Assembly (NCBI GenBank): GCA_029219165.1
Contig: JAQXSW010000007.1
Location: 248,001 to 312,000, forward strand
Reading direction: 5' to 3'
DNA length: 64,000 nucleotides
From: Oscillospiraceae bacterium
GTDB taxonomy: Bacteria; Bacillota; Clostridia; Oscillospirales; Acutalibacteraceae
Shown: one piece after another, positions 9,194 through 17,053 of the stretch
Position numbering within the stretch: position 1 is the stretch's first letter
How the letters are laid out: every line of letters begins with the position of its first letter
Translations under genes and position numbers: made by a program
The notes under the pieces: generated by a model
Databases searched by the model: none
What the model was told of the DNA's origin: nothing
The model's input: the letters and a program-made list of their open reading frames with translations, nothing else

Positions 9194-10541
9194 AATCTTT
9201 TTTGCAGTTGTTTTATGTAAAACTATTCATTTTCTTGCGGGACTTTTAGGACGCGGAAGCAGCATTCCAGGAGCAATTACACTTAAATTATTTCCTGATA
9301 TTTTAAGTCTTATTACTCTTCCTGAAAAAGTTGTTGCTGTTACCGGAAGTAACGGTAAAACTTCAACAGTTGAAATGATTGCCCACATTTTAAAGGCCGG
9401 TGGAAAAACAGTTGCTTATAACAAAGAGGGTTCCAATCAAATAGAGGGCGTAACTACATGCCTTCTTTGTAACTCTACCCTTTTTGGAAAGGTTAAGTCT
9501 GATGTTGTTTTGCTTGAGTCTGATGAAAGATTTGCAAGACATACATTTAAGCATTTCCATCCTACAGATTATATAATTACAAATTTATACAGAGATCAGC
9601 TTACAAGAAATGGACATCCTGAATGGGTTTATGGTGTAATTTCGGAAAGTATTTATCCGGAAACGCGTCTGATTTTAAACGCAGATGATCCATTGGTTTC
9701 AAAATTCGGATATGGTAGAGAGGGCACTCTTTATTTTGGTGCTGATCATGTATCTTTTGATTCAGATACTAATGATTCAATATATAATGACGGGAAATAT
9801 TGTCCTGTTTGCGGTGAAAGAATGGAATATGAATATTACCATTATAACCACATAGGAAAATATAAATGTACTTCATGTGATTATCACAGGATGGATACAA
9901 CTTGGAGTCTTACAAATGCAGATTTAAAGAATGGAACAATTACAATAAATAACGAATTTACGTTATCTCTGCCATTTTCAAGTCTTTATCAGTGCTACAA
10001 CACAATGGCTGCTTTTGCTGCTTCTGAAATATGTGGAGTTGAGCCAAGTGTGGCAATAAGTGCAATGGAACAATTCCATCTTAAGAGCGGAAGAATTATG
10101 ACATTTGATCTTGTAGATGGAGAAAGAACTGTTACCGGAACTCTTTTAACTTCCAAGCACGAAAATTCTATTTCTTATGATCAATCTATCCGTGTTGTGA
10201 CAGGTTCAGAAAATGACACCACAGTAATGATTATTGTTGATGCTGTAAGCAGAAAGTATTTTACCAGTGAAACTTCTTGGCTTTGGGATATTGATTTTGA
10301 AATGCTTAATTCAGACAACGTAAAACGCGTTGTGCTAGCAGGTAAGTACTGTTATGACCTTGCTTCAAGGTTTGCATTTACAGGTATACCGAAGGAGAAG
10401 ATAGGCGTGTATGAAACTGTTGCAAAAGGAGCAAAGGATTTTGCAGAGTCTGACACAGAGGAACATTACGTTGTAACCTGCTTCTCAGATAAGGGTAAAT
10501 TTACATCGCTTGAAAATGTTACCGTTACGGGAGGAATATAA
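9180..10541 (+). CDS. murT: MurT-like Mur ligase, lipid II amidation subunit
   Basis: 453 aa, overlapping argH by 14 bp. Mur-ligase fold: P-loop TGSNGKT at 55-61, YNKEGSNQIEGVTTCLL, LLESDERF, and a Cys4 zinc ribbon (CPVCG...CTSC, about 206-235) inserted in the central domain, typical of MurT. In known complexes MurT activates the D-Glu carboxylate of lipid II with ATP while GatD supplies ammonia, giving D-isoglutamine. The C-terminal domain has SWLWDIDFE (~366-374), but the stretch before it (SRKYFTSET) has Glu where the family normally has an Asp reported to complete the GatD triad. The N terminus is hydrophobic (IKIFFAVVLCKTIHFLAGLL). Confidence 0.88.
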   Translation: MKRIKIFFAVVLCKTIHFLAGLLGRGSSIPGAITLKLFPDILSLITLPEKVVAVTGSNGKTSTVEMIAHILKAGGKTVAYNKEGSNQIEGVTTCLLCNSTLFGKVKSDVVLLESDERFARHTFKHFHPTDYIITNLYRDQLTRNGHPEWVYGVISESIYPETRLILNADDPLVSKFGYGREGTLYFGADHVSFDSDTNDSIYNDGKYCPVCGERMEYEYYHYNHIGKYKCTSCDYHRMDTTWSLTNADLKNGTITINNEFTLSLPFSSLYQCYNTMAAFAASEICGVEPSVAISAMEQFHLKSGRIMTFDLVDGERTVTGTLLTSKHENSISYDQSIRVVTGSENDTTVMIIVDAVSRKYFTSETSWLWDIDFEMLNSDNVKRVVLAGKYCYDLASRFAFTGIPKEKIGVYETVAKGAKDFAESDTEEHYVVTCFSDKGKFTSLENVTVTGGI

Positions 10542-10542
10542 A

Positions 10543-11247
10543 ATGGAAATTAAAATATTATTTCTCTGTCATGATTTCATGAACCTGTATGGTGAAAACG
10601 GCAACATTAGAATGCTTGAAAAAAGGCTTTTAGAACAGGGCGTAGGTGTAACTGTCGATAGGGTTACAAAAGGTGAAAAACCTGATTTCATGAAATATGA
10701 TTTCATTTACTGCGGCAGTGGTACAGAAAGCAAGAGAGACATGGCTGTAGAATTTTTAAAGCCATATAAAGAGGATTTAAAAGCTGCCATTGAAGCTGAA
10801 AAAATTGTCCTTTTCACAGGAAATTCATGGGAAATGCTTGGAAATAGCGGTCTGGGTTTATTTGATTTTGATGTTACAGAAGACTATTCAAAGCGTCTTG
10901 TAGGCGATGCAATTTTAGTTCCAACAGAAGAATTGATGGCTAAAGGAATAGATAAACCCTTTGTCGGATTTATAAACAAATGCAGCGTTGTTTCAAATAG
11001 AAAAACGCCGATGTTTAAGGTGCAAATGCTCAGTGGAGATGGTAACGTTCCGGAGGATACAATAGAAGGATTTATTTATAAAAACTTTTTTGGAACAGGA
11101 CTTACAGGGCCAATTCTTGTTAAGAATCCACACTTTTTAAAGGCGTTGATGAAAATGCTTTTAGGAGAAAAATTCACGGAAAAAACTTTTGAAAATGAGG
11201 AAAAAGCTTACGAAATTACTTTCTCTGAACTTTCAAAAAGACAGTAA
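10543..11247 (+). CDS. GatD-like class I amidotransferase without catalytic Cys/His
   Basis: 234 aa, starting 1 bp after the murT stop with GGAGG upstream. The family is shown by MNLYGENGNIRML near the N terminus (family NLYxDxGNI) and NFFGTGLTGPILVKNP near the C terminus (family NLLGTYLHGPILPKN). The nucleophile elbow, normally xCGGYQxLG, reads TGNSWEMLG (92-100) with no Cys; the catalytic His of GTYLHGP is Thr188. The other His-bearing loop reads FINKCSVVSN. So glutamine hydrolysis by the usual mechanism is not expected. It may be a structural partner of MurT, allow use of free ammonia, or have a new role. Family call firm; function inferred. Confidence 0.85.
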   Translation: MEIKILFLCHDFMNLYGENGNIRMLEKRLLEQGVGVTVDRVTKGEKPDFMKYDFIYCGSGTESKRDMAVEFLKPYKEDLKAAIEAEKIVLFTGNSWEMLGNSGLGLFDFDVTEDYSKRLVGDAILVPTEELMAKGIDKPFVGFINKCSVVSNRKTPMFKVQMLSGDGNVPEDTIEGFIYKNFFGTGLTGPILVKNPHFLKALMKMLLGEKFTEKTFENEEKAYEITFSELSKRQ

Positions 11248-11268
11248 ATTTTAACAGCTATTTAAAGA

Positions 11269-11302
11269 AAATCCCCGAGAATTTCTCGGGGATTTATTTT
11301 TT
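11269..11302 (+). terminator. Intrinsic terminator after the arg-murT-gatD genes
   Basis: 12-bp stem AAATCCCCGAGA/TCTCGGGGATTT, 3-nt loop, followed by ATTTTTT. Confidence 0.92.
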
Positions 11303-11534
11303 GAAAAAATTCCATAAAGTGGTAGAAACAACATGGGTAATAAATTGTGTATCCTTGGTTTTAAAATACCATATATAGGGCGTCAAAATTCGATTATTTT
11401 TTCACACATTTGATTGTAGTCGTAGTTATAAGGCGCATTCATTTTTTAGTTTAGGTTGTTTTTTAGCTATAATTTGACAGGGTTCGAAAAAGTAAATCAT
11501 TTTTTTCAAATTTAGGATTTGTTTCACCTAATGA
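11303..11534. other. Non-coding AT-rich interval, nothing recognised
   Basis: About 230 bp between convergent genes. No start with a ribosome site, no tRNA or riboswitch pattern, and no complete promoter. A TTGACA at 11474 has no -10 at the right distance. Confidence 0.6.
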
Positions 11535-11582
11535 GAAAAAGATAAAAAATCACCCTCAAAAGGATTTTTTTGAGGGTGATTT
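11535..11582 (-). terminator. Intrinsic terminator of the flavoprotein gene
   Basis: 15-bp near-perfect stem (11547-11561 with 11568-11582), 6-nt loop; read on the minus strand it is followed by TTTTTTATCTTTTT. Confidence 0.85.
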
Positions 11583-11635
11583 ATAAACTAAACTTTTGGT
11601 TTAGAAAATATTTTTCTGAAATAATGCTTGTGGGG

Positions 11636-12958
11636 TTATATTAAATTTTCATACTTATTCTGCCATTTGTTAATTTTATTTTTGTTGTATTTCTTTGGAA
11701 TAGACATTGCAACCAAAAAGCCGTATGCGGCATGGCCGAGTGTTTTAAAGAGACCAATAATTAAGGATGGTTTGCTTAGAAGAATACCAATTTTTTTAAT
11801 TATTTCAAGAGGGGAAATTGAAGCCTTATTCGATTCATCTGTAGAAAGCAGTTTCATATCTTCAGATGTAACCGCCCCACATCCAAAGAGCCAGTTTATG
11901 AGCTCCGGGTCTAAATTTAGAGCCCAACGTTTTGCAATGTCAATTGCCATGTACAGGGCGCCGAGTTTTTTGTAGAAGGCTACCTGATATGCCCATAAAT
12001 TTTTTGCGGAATAACTTTTTCTACGGTTCTTAATAACCGTTTCTGCAAGCAATTTTCCTGCTTGCATGGATGCTTCTATTCCACTGCCCATAAAAGGCAT
12101 GGTCATGAACGCGCTGTCTCCGACAGCGGCATATCCGTCTGCAACCATGCGTGCAAGGGTGTATCTGACGCCTACGTCAACGTGTCTCGGCGCCATAATT
12201 ACTTCATCTGTCAATATGTCATGGTTTTTGCGTAGGGCTCTGTCCATTTCGCGGTATTCATCGCCCGTCATACCACCAATCCTAAGGAATAGCATATCCA
12301 CTTCATTTCGATCGTTTAAATTACACCAGCTAATACCAACGCCGTTTAAATGTTTTACATAAAGTACACTTTCAGGATTTGGGGTGGAAGCGTTTTCATT
12401 GCGTTTGTAGAATGCTCTAAAGCCACTCATTAAATCGTCCGCATTTGGCTCTTTTTGAATTTCAAATTTCTCTGGAACTTGGCCTCTAAATGGGGAATGT
12501 AGGCCTGATGCATCAATTACAAGGTCTGCGCTATATTTCTTTTTATTTGCAACAATCCCCACAACTGTGTCGTTTTCAACAATCAAGGAAGACACATTTA
12601 TACCATAATGTAGCTTACATCCAACAGATTCACATAAATTACACAAATGCTCATTTAATCCCCTTCTGGAAACAGAAACCTCAACCATAGGAGGCATAGG
12701 TGGAACAGCAAGACTATTTTTTTCATCGGGTGAAACGAATAGCCATTTACTCTTTTGAGTGTAATATTTTTGGTCGGGCGCTGGAATACCAACCTTTTGA
12801 AAAATGTTGAATGTGATATCGTCATACCAAGGATAACTTACTTTACCCTTCTTCTCTTTTTCAAAAATATCTACTTTGTAGCCATTTTTGGCAAGATAGT
12901 ATGCTGCTATCATACCACCTTGACCCATCCCTATAACCAAAACTCTAGAGTTTTTCAT
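11636..12958 (-). CDS. FAD-dependent oxidoreductase, geranylgeranyl-reductase-like
   Basis: 440 aa. N-terminal Rossmann FAD motif VLVIGMGQGGMIAAYYLAKNG ending in the acidic FEKE that binds the ribose; mid-protein DLVIDASGLHSPFRGQ; C-terminal GDSAFMTMPFMGSGIEASMQAGK, the second FAD contact typical of the PHBH/geranylgeranyl reductase group. Substrate unknown: alkene reduction or hydroxylation of a lipid or polyketide are both possible. ATG at 12958 has GGAGGTG 7 nt upstream; a TTG five codons earlier overlaps that site and is rejected. A TATAAT (12982-12987, minus) precedes it within the ssrA terminator region, so it probably has its own promoter. Confidence 0.8.
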   Translation of the reverse strand: MKNSRVLVIGMGQGGMIAAYYLAKNGYKVDIFEKEKKGKVSYPWYDDITFNIFQKVGIPAPDQKYYTQKSKWLFVSPDEKNSLAVPPMPPMVEVSVSRRGLNEHLCNLCESVGCKLHYGINVSSLIVENDTVVGIVANKKKYSADLVIDASGLHSPFRGQVPEKFEIQKEPNADDLMSGFRAFYKRNENASTPNPESVLYVKHLNGVGISWCNLNDRNEVDMLFLRIGGMTGDEYREMDRALRKNHDILTDEVIMAPRHVDVGVRYTLARMVADGYAAVGDSAFMTMPFMGSGIEASMQAGKLLAETVIKNRRKSYSAKNLWAYQVAFYKKLGALYMAIDIAKRWALNLDPELINWLFGCGAVTSEDMKLLSTDESNKASISPLEIIKKIGILLSKPSLIIGLFKTLGHAAYGFLVAMSIPKKYNKNKINKWQNKYENLI

Positions 12959-12989
12959 AAGATGCACCTCCAATAAGTTGCATTATATC

Positions 12990-13025
12990 ATAAAAAAAGA
13001 GTAGCACCAAATGGGGCTACTCTTT
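12990..13025 (-). terminator. Intrinsic terminator of ssrA
   Basis: 10-bp stem AAAGAGTAGC/GCTACTCTTT with a 10-nt loop and TTTTTTTA after it on the minus strand, directly after the tmRNA 3' end. The -10 box of the next minus-strand gene lies just beyond. Confidence 0.92.
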
Positions 13026-13026
13026 G

Positions 13027-13373
13027 TGGTGGAGATGGCGGTAATCGAAACCGCGTCCGAAAATTCATCCACACAACTTTCTACGAGCGTAGTTGTTCTT
13101 TTAACATTCCCTCCGGTGTACGCCGAACAACAGGCTTACACTTTCAGTAGTTTCTAGGTCATGACAGAGCCCGAAACAAAACTCTGTTCACGTTCACCGC
13201 TGGTATTCGCCTTATGCCAAGCCGCGGTACTCGAGGCTAAGACGGGCTAACTTAAGCAGCCTGTAAAACTGGTTTGTTGTCGTTTATTTTATAAACGTGT
13301 AGGTTTTATGGTGGGCCCACACCACCGCTCGCTTATCGTGATTCAAAATCCCCGTCGAAATCCTTTCATCCCC
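13027..13373 (-). ncRNA. ssrA: tmRNA (transfer-messenger RNA), one-piece
   Basis: 347 nt. The 5' end GGGGATGAAAGGATTTCGACGG and 3' end ...CATCTCCACCA form a 7-bp tRNA-Ala-like acceptor stem with the G3-U70 wobble read by alanyl-tRNA synthetase; the T arm is GGTTTCGATTACC and CCA is encoded. Pseudoknot arms flank the reading frame. It rescues stalled ribosomes with SmpB and tags the product. The mature 5' end lies 3 nt beyond the smpB stop codon, so the RNA must be cut from an smpB transcript unless a promoter lies inside smpB. Confidence 0.97.
13252..13281 (-). other. tmRNA tag reading frame (DNKPVLQAA)
   Basis: Codons GAC AAC AAA CCA GTT TTA CAG GCT GCT TAA. GAC is taken as the resume codon because TAAAC directly precedes it, matching the TANNC context seen before the E. 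coli resume codon. The tag would be (A)DNKPVLQAA; Q replaces the hydrophobic residue usually found before the final AA. Confidence 0.75.
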
Positions 13374-13376
13374 ATA

Positions 13377-13847
13377 TTATTGGTTGGAAAGCTTAAATTC
13401 TCTGCGTGCCTCACGTTCGGCATCTTTCCTGGCAATGCTTTCGCGTTTGTCATAATTCTTTTTACCTTTGCAAAGGCCCACCTGGATTTTAAGTCTTCCT
13501 CTATTAAAATATGCAGAGAGAGGAATGAGTGTATAGCCTTGCTGTTTAGTTAGTCCAAACAGTTTTTCTATTTCCCTCTTGTGCATTAATAGACGTCTTT
13601 TGCGCATTGGATCTCGGTTAAATATATTTCCATGGTCATATGGACTTATGTGCATGCCATTGACAAAAATTTCTCCTGAATCTATGCTGCACCAAGCATC
13701 TTTTAAATTAACTTTTCCCTGTCGGACCGATTTGACCTCGGTCCCGTACAGTTCTATGCCTGCCTCAAAACTTTCAACAACGAAATAGTCATGGTAGGCT
13801 TTTTTGTTGTTTGCAACTGTCTGCAGTTCATTTTTCTTTTCTGCCAT
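13377..13847 (-). CDS. smpB: SsrA-binding protein SmpB
   Basis: 156 aa OB-fold protein that binds tmRNA and mimics the missing anticodon arm in trans-translation. Motifs: NKKAYHDYFVVESFEAGIELYGTEVKSVR, KVNLKDAW, RKLLMHK-type RRRLLMHKREIEKL, and a basic C-terminal tail. ATG at 13847 has AAGGAGATTAGTC before it; 25 further in-frame codons upstream lie in the end of recR and are rejected. ssrA follows after 3 nt, so the protein and its RNA partner are made from one transcript. Confidence 0.96.
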   Translation of the reverse strand: MAEKKNELQTVANNKKAYHDYFVVESFEAGIELYGTEVKSVRQGKVNLKDAWCSIDSGEIFVNGMHISPYDHGNIFNRDPMRKRRLLMHKREIEKLFGLTKQQGYTLIPLSAYFNRGRLKIQVGLCKGKKNYDKRESIARKDAEREARREFKLSNQ

Positions 13848-13863
13848 GACTAATCTCCTTCTT

Positions 13864-14457
13864 TTATATTTCTCGGCGTCCTTCCATTGCACGGGTAAGA
13901 GTAACTTCGTCTGCATATTCAAGATCGGCTCCTACAGGTACACCGTATGCAAGCCTTGTGGTTTTTATTCCAAGAGGCTTTAAAAGTCTTGAAATATACA
14001 TGGCTGTGGCTTCACCTTCAACTGTGGGGTTTGTTGCCATGATAACCTCTGTTACGCCATCCAAACGTGCAAGAAGTTCTTTTATTGTCAATTGATCAGG
14101 TCCAATTCCACCCATTGGTGAAATTGCACCGTGAAGAACATGGTATGTTCCTTCAAACTCACGGGTTTTTTCTATTGCCATTACATCACGTGGGTCTTCA
14201 ACGACACAAACTATGGTTTTGTCACGCGCTTCATTTTTGCAAACTGAGCAAAGTTCGTCTTCTGTAAGATTACAGCAGATTTTGCACTTGTGAATTTTTT
14301 CATGTGCTTCATTTATTGCATCCGCAAACTTTTTTGCTTCTTCTGGTTTCATGTCCAGCACATAAAATGCCATTCTTTGTGCGCTTTTGTGACCAACGCC
14401 CGGCATTCTTTCAAATTGTTCAATGAGTTTTGAAAGAGCAGCAACGTTATAACTCAA
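13864..14457 (-). CDS. recR: Recombination mediator RecR
   Basis: 197 aa. With RecF/RecO it loads RecA on gapped DNA. N-terminal helix-hairpin-helix ([24 protein letters not shown]), Cys4 zinc finger [16 protein letters not shown] (~57-72), Toprim domain starting [16 protein letters not shown], and the C-terminal Walker-B-like part with [21 protein letters not shown]. The start codon is TTG (14455-14457) with AGGGGCG upstream; no ATG fits. 16 bp separate it from ybaB upstream and from smpB downstream: one operon. Confidence 0.96.
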   Translation of the reverse strand: MSYNVAALSKLIEQFERMPGVGHKSAQRMAFYVLDMKPEEAKKFADAINEAHEKIHKCKICCNLTEDELCSVCKNEARDKTIVCVVEDPRDVMAIEKTREFEGTYHVLHGAISPMGGIGPDQLTIKELLARLDGVTEVIMATNPTVEGEATAMYISRLLKPLGIKTTRLAYGVPVGADLEYADEVTLTRAMEGRREI

Positions 14458-14473
14458 TTAAAACGCCCCTTTA

Positions 14474-14824
14474 TTAAAATAAGCCGCCAAGGCCCGGAAT
14501 ATTCATTCCGCCTGTTATTTTGCTCATTTCTCTTTCCATTGTGTCAGCAGCTTTTCTCTGAGCTTCGTTGAGAGCAGCAATGAGCATATCTTCAAGCATT
14601 TCTACGTCGTCCGGATCTACAACTTCAGGGTCTATTTTTATGCTTTTCACTTCGTGTGAACCGCTAACTGAAACTTCTACAGCTCCACCGCCTGAACTGG
14701 CTGTGAATTCTGTATTTTCAATTTCAGTTTGGGTTTTTTGCATATCATCCTGCATTTTTTGAATTTGCTTCATCATACCGGCTTGGTTTACACCTTTGCC
14801 TTGGTTTGGAATTCTTGCCTTCAT
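14474..14824 (-). CDS. YbaB/EbfC nucleoid-associated protein
   Basis: 116 aa, DNA-binding protein of the YbaB/EbfC family, almost always encoded between dnaX and recR as here. Features: MMKQIQKMQDDMQKTQTEIE coiled segment, then FTASSGGGAVEVSVSGSHEVKSIKIDPEVVDPDDVEMLEDML, and a Gly-rich end GGMNIPGLGGLF. Start ATG with AGAGGAG upstream, 4 bp after the dnaX stop. Its exact role in replication or recombination is not settled in the family. Confidence 0.95.
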   Translation of the reverse strand: MKARIPNQGKGVNQAGMMKQIQKMQDDMQKTQTEIENTEFTASSGGGAVEVSVSGSHEVKSIKIDPEVVDPDDVEMLEDMLIAALNEAQRKAADTMEREMSKITGGMNIPGLGGLF

Positions 14825-14828
14825 TGTT

Positions 14829-16667
14829 TTACTCCTCTATAAATAAGTTTAGATTAATTTGTTCTGATTCATTAATTGCATTCATCTTGTTAAGAAATGC
14901 ATCCAATGGGTCAACTGCTTCTTCTGAATTTTCTAAAATAGGGGTTTCTATATTTTTTTGTGCTGTCTCTTCAAACTTTTCTGTGGTTACCGTTTCATCA
15001 GATGGTTCTGTTGTTTTTGGCTCTTCAACTACCTTTGATTCTTCGGGCTTTTCGGGAAGTTTATCAGTTGATTCCTCAGTGGTAGAAGGATCTTCTGTAA
15101 TAATTGTAGGACGAAGATATGTGCCAAGAACAGTGAATGTTGCGTTGTAAATTACTTCGTTGTGTTCCGGCTGAGGTACAAGCATTTGAAGAAGGAAATT
15201 TGTTGTAAAGATTTTTAGAGAATTTCCTTCTTTATATCCCTTGGAACCCGGCAAGCAACCTAGGAGCGGTTTGTCCATGGTTGTAACTTCTCTTATGAGG
15301 GCATTCCAAATGTTTTCGGGAATTAAGCCGTCAGGAATAGGGTCTCCAACAGGAACTGAATCTTCAAATTCAGTTGTAATTGGCTCAACTAAAATATCTT
15401 CAAGTGGTTCTTTAGTTGGTTCAGGCTCTTTTGTTGCTGGAACCGGTTCTTCTTCCATTGGAGGAGGAACAGGTTCCGGCTCCTCATTGATAATTGGAGC
15501 AGATTTAGTTGGAATAACAGGTGCTTCCGTTGATGTTGGCGCTGCGGCTACTGTTGGAACAAAAGCTTGTGCACCGCTGTTTGATGCCCAAATTGAAACT
15601 AGGCGCACAATGGCCATTTCCATTTCAACGCGTTTGCCGTAGCCGTAGTGAAGAGTGTTTTTGGTTTCTCCCAGTATTGTAAGAGCCTCAATAATATTTG
15701 TCATTTCAAGTGGAGCGGAAATGGCTTTATATTCAGAAAGTTCTTGATCTGAACATATTACCAAATCTTCCGGATTGTTTACGGCGCGGCAAACCATAAT
15801 GTTTCTAAAGTGATTTATAAGTTCATCACAAAGACGTTCCATGTCACAAGATTTATTGTGGAGGTCGTTGATTTTTGAAAGCGCATGTGCGCCGTCACCT
15901 TGAATAATGTATTTTGATAACTCAAATAAATGAGCCTTACCTGCAAGACCAACTGCGCTATTTACAACGTCGACAGTAATGTTTTTACTGTGACTGATGC
16001 ATTGGTCTAATATGGAAAGCGCATCACGCAGCGCTCCGTCTGCAAGACGTGCAATTAACATTGCAGCTTCATCATCAAGGACTATTTCCTCCTTTGATGA
16101 TATATATTGGAGTCTTGCAGCAATGTCGGAGGATGAAATTCTTTTAAAATCAAACCTTTGACAACGAGAGAGAATTGTTGCAGGAATTTTATGAACCTCA
16201 GTTGTTGCAAGGATAAATTTTACATGTTTAGGTGGTTCTTCCAGTGTTTTAAGAAGAGCGTTAAAAGCACCTCCGGAAAGCATGTGAACCTCATCTATTA
16301 TATAAACCCTAAAGCGGCCGTTTACCGGTGTAAAGTTTGCTTCGTCTCTAATGTCACGAATGTTGTCTACACCGTTATTTGACGCAGCGTCTATTTCAAT
16401 TACGTCAAGAATGGAACCGTTGTCTATTCCCTTACAGGTTTCACATTCGTTGCATGGGTCACCGTTTATTGGGTGCTCACAGTTTACTGCCTTTGCAAAT
16501 ATTTTTGCACAGGTTGTTTTACCGGTTCCTCTTGATCCGGTAAAAAGATATGCATGTGAGTGCCGTCCTAACGTAATTTCATTCATGAGGGTTTTGGTAA
16601 TATGTTCTTGTCCAACTACATCTGAGAAGTTGCGAGGTCGCCATTTTCTGTATAAAGCTTGATACAT
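14829..16667 (-). CDS. dnaX: DNA polymerase III subunit gamma/tau
   Basis: 612 aa clamp-loader ATPase. Starts MYQALYRKWRPRNFSDVVGQ; Walker A GSRGTGKTT at ~44-52; zinc Cys at 63, 72, 75 and 78 (CEHPINGDPCNECETC); IDEVHMLSGGAFNALLKTLEEPP; sensor ATTEVHKIPATILSRCQ. The C-terminal third is Pro/Glu/Thr-rich linker (about residues 370-460 and 530-580) around a small folded segment. ATG at 16667 is preferred over one 12 bp upstream because GAGGG lies 5 nt before it. First protein gene downstream of ffs, as in B. subtilis. Confidence 0.96.
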   Translation of the reverse strand: MYQALYRKWRPRNFSDVVGQEHITKTLMNEITLGRHSHAYLFTGSRGTGKTTCAKIFAKAVNCEHPINGDPCNECETCKGIDNGSILDVIEIDAASNNGVDNIRDIRDEANFTPVNGRFRVYIIDEVHMLSGGAFNALLKTLEEPPKHVKFILATTEVHKIPATILSRCQRFDFKRISSSDIAARLQYISSKEEIVLDDEAAMLIARLADGALRDALSILDQCISHSKNITVDVVNSAVGLAGKAHLFELSKYIIQGDGAHALSKINDLHNKSCDMERLCDELINHFRNIMVCRAVNNPEDLVICSDQELSEYKAISAPLEMTNIIEALTILGETKNTLHYGYGKRVEMEMAIVRLVSIWASNSGAQAFVPTVAAAPTSTEAPVIPTKSAPIINEEPEPVPPPMEEEPVPATKEPEPTKEPLEDILVEPITTEFEDSVPVGDPIPDGLIPENIWNALIREVTTMDKPLLGCLPGSKGYKEGNSLKIFTTNFLLQMLVPQPEHNEVIYNATFTVLGTYLRPTIITEDPSTTEESTDKLPEKPEESKVVEEPKTTEPSDETVTTEKFEETAQKNIETPILENSEEAVDPLDAFLNKMNAINESEQINLNLFIEE

Positions 16668-16690
16668 AAAAACCCTCATTTCATTACAAA

Positions 16691-16860
16691 TTTAAAAGCA
16701 GAGGCACTTTTACTTGATCATATGGCGAGCAGGCGGACTGTGGCACACAGGACATTCCGCTTAATGCTGCTCGGTTCCCCGCCTGACATGATTCACGGCG
16801 CTCTGTTGCACAGGACCCACGCGCCATATGACCAAACAAAAGCAATCTCTGCTTTTTACC
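16691..16860 (-). ncRNA. ffs: Signal recognition particle RNA (4.5S/scRNA)
   Basis: Read on the minus strand it contains the domain IV core: CAGG, CGG-GGAA-CCG tetraloop hairpin, then the asymmetric loop AGCAGCA. The arms of a long hairpin (GTCATATGGCG with CGCCATATGAT, and GCAGAG with CTCTGC) bring the ends together; CTCTGCTTTT closes it as a weak terminator. No 5' Alu-type domain is evident. It pairs with Ffh to target nascent membrane proteins. The position just before dnaX matches the Bacillus order. Ends are approximate. Confidence 0.9.
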
Positions 16861-16866
16861 TAAAAC

Positions 16867-16895
16867 ATTATATATGAGTTTTTTTCTAAAATCAA
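16867..16895 (-). promoter_or_regulatory. Promoter of ffs
   Basis: Minus strand TTGATT (16890-16895), 17-bp spacer, TATAAT (16867-16872), placing the start near 16860. Confidence 0.8.
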
Positions 16896-16980
16896 TAGTT
16901 TAACAAGGGAAATCAAATGATTTTGAAGACATTACATGATTTAAATTCGCTTTAATTATGCTAAATATTGTGGTTTTTTG

Positions 16981-17009
16981 TTGTAAAAGACCGCAATAGG
17001 TGGTATAAT
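16981..17009 (+). promoter_or_regulatory. Promoter of rlmB
   Basis: TTGTAA (16981-16986), 17-bp spacer, TATAAT (17004-17009), 45 bp before the rlmB start and divergent from the ffs promoter. Confidence 0.75.
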
Positions 17010-17053
17010 ACATACTATTAATAACTATATATGCCATTTGGAGGCAAGCGTAT

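Noticed and set aside
11461..11510. TTGACA at 11474 as a promoter
   Set aside because: No -10 hexamer lies 16-18 bp downstream and no gene follows on that strand.
14829..15150. A7 run in the dnaX 3' part as a programmed frameshift for a gamma form
   Set aside because: The run (CAAAAAAAT) lies far beyond the usual gamma end, in a low-complexity linker, without a stimulatory hairpin visible.
16659..16877. Plus-strand reading frame over the SRP RNA
   Set aside because: The region folds as SRP RNA on the other strand; no ribosome site.
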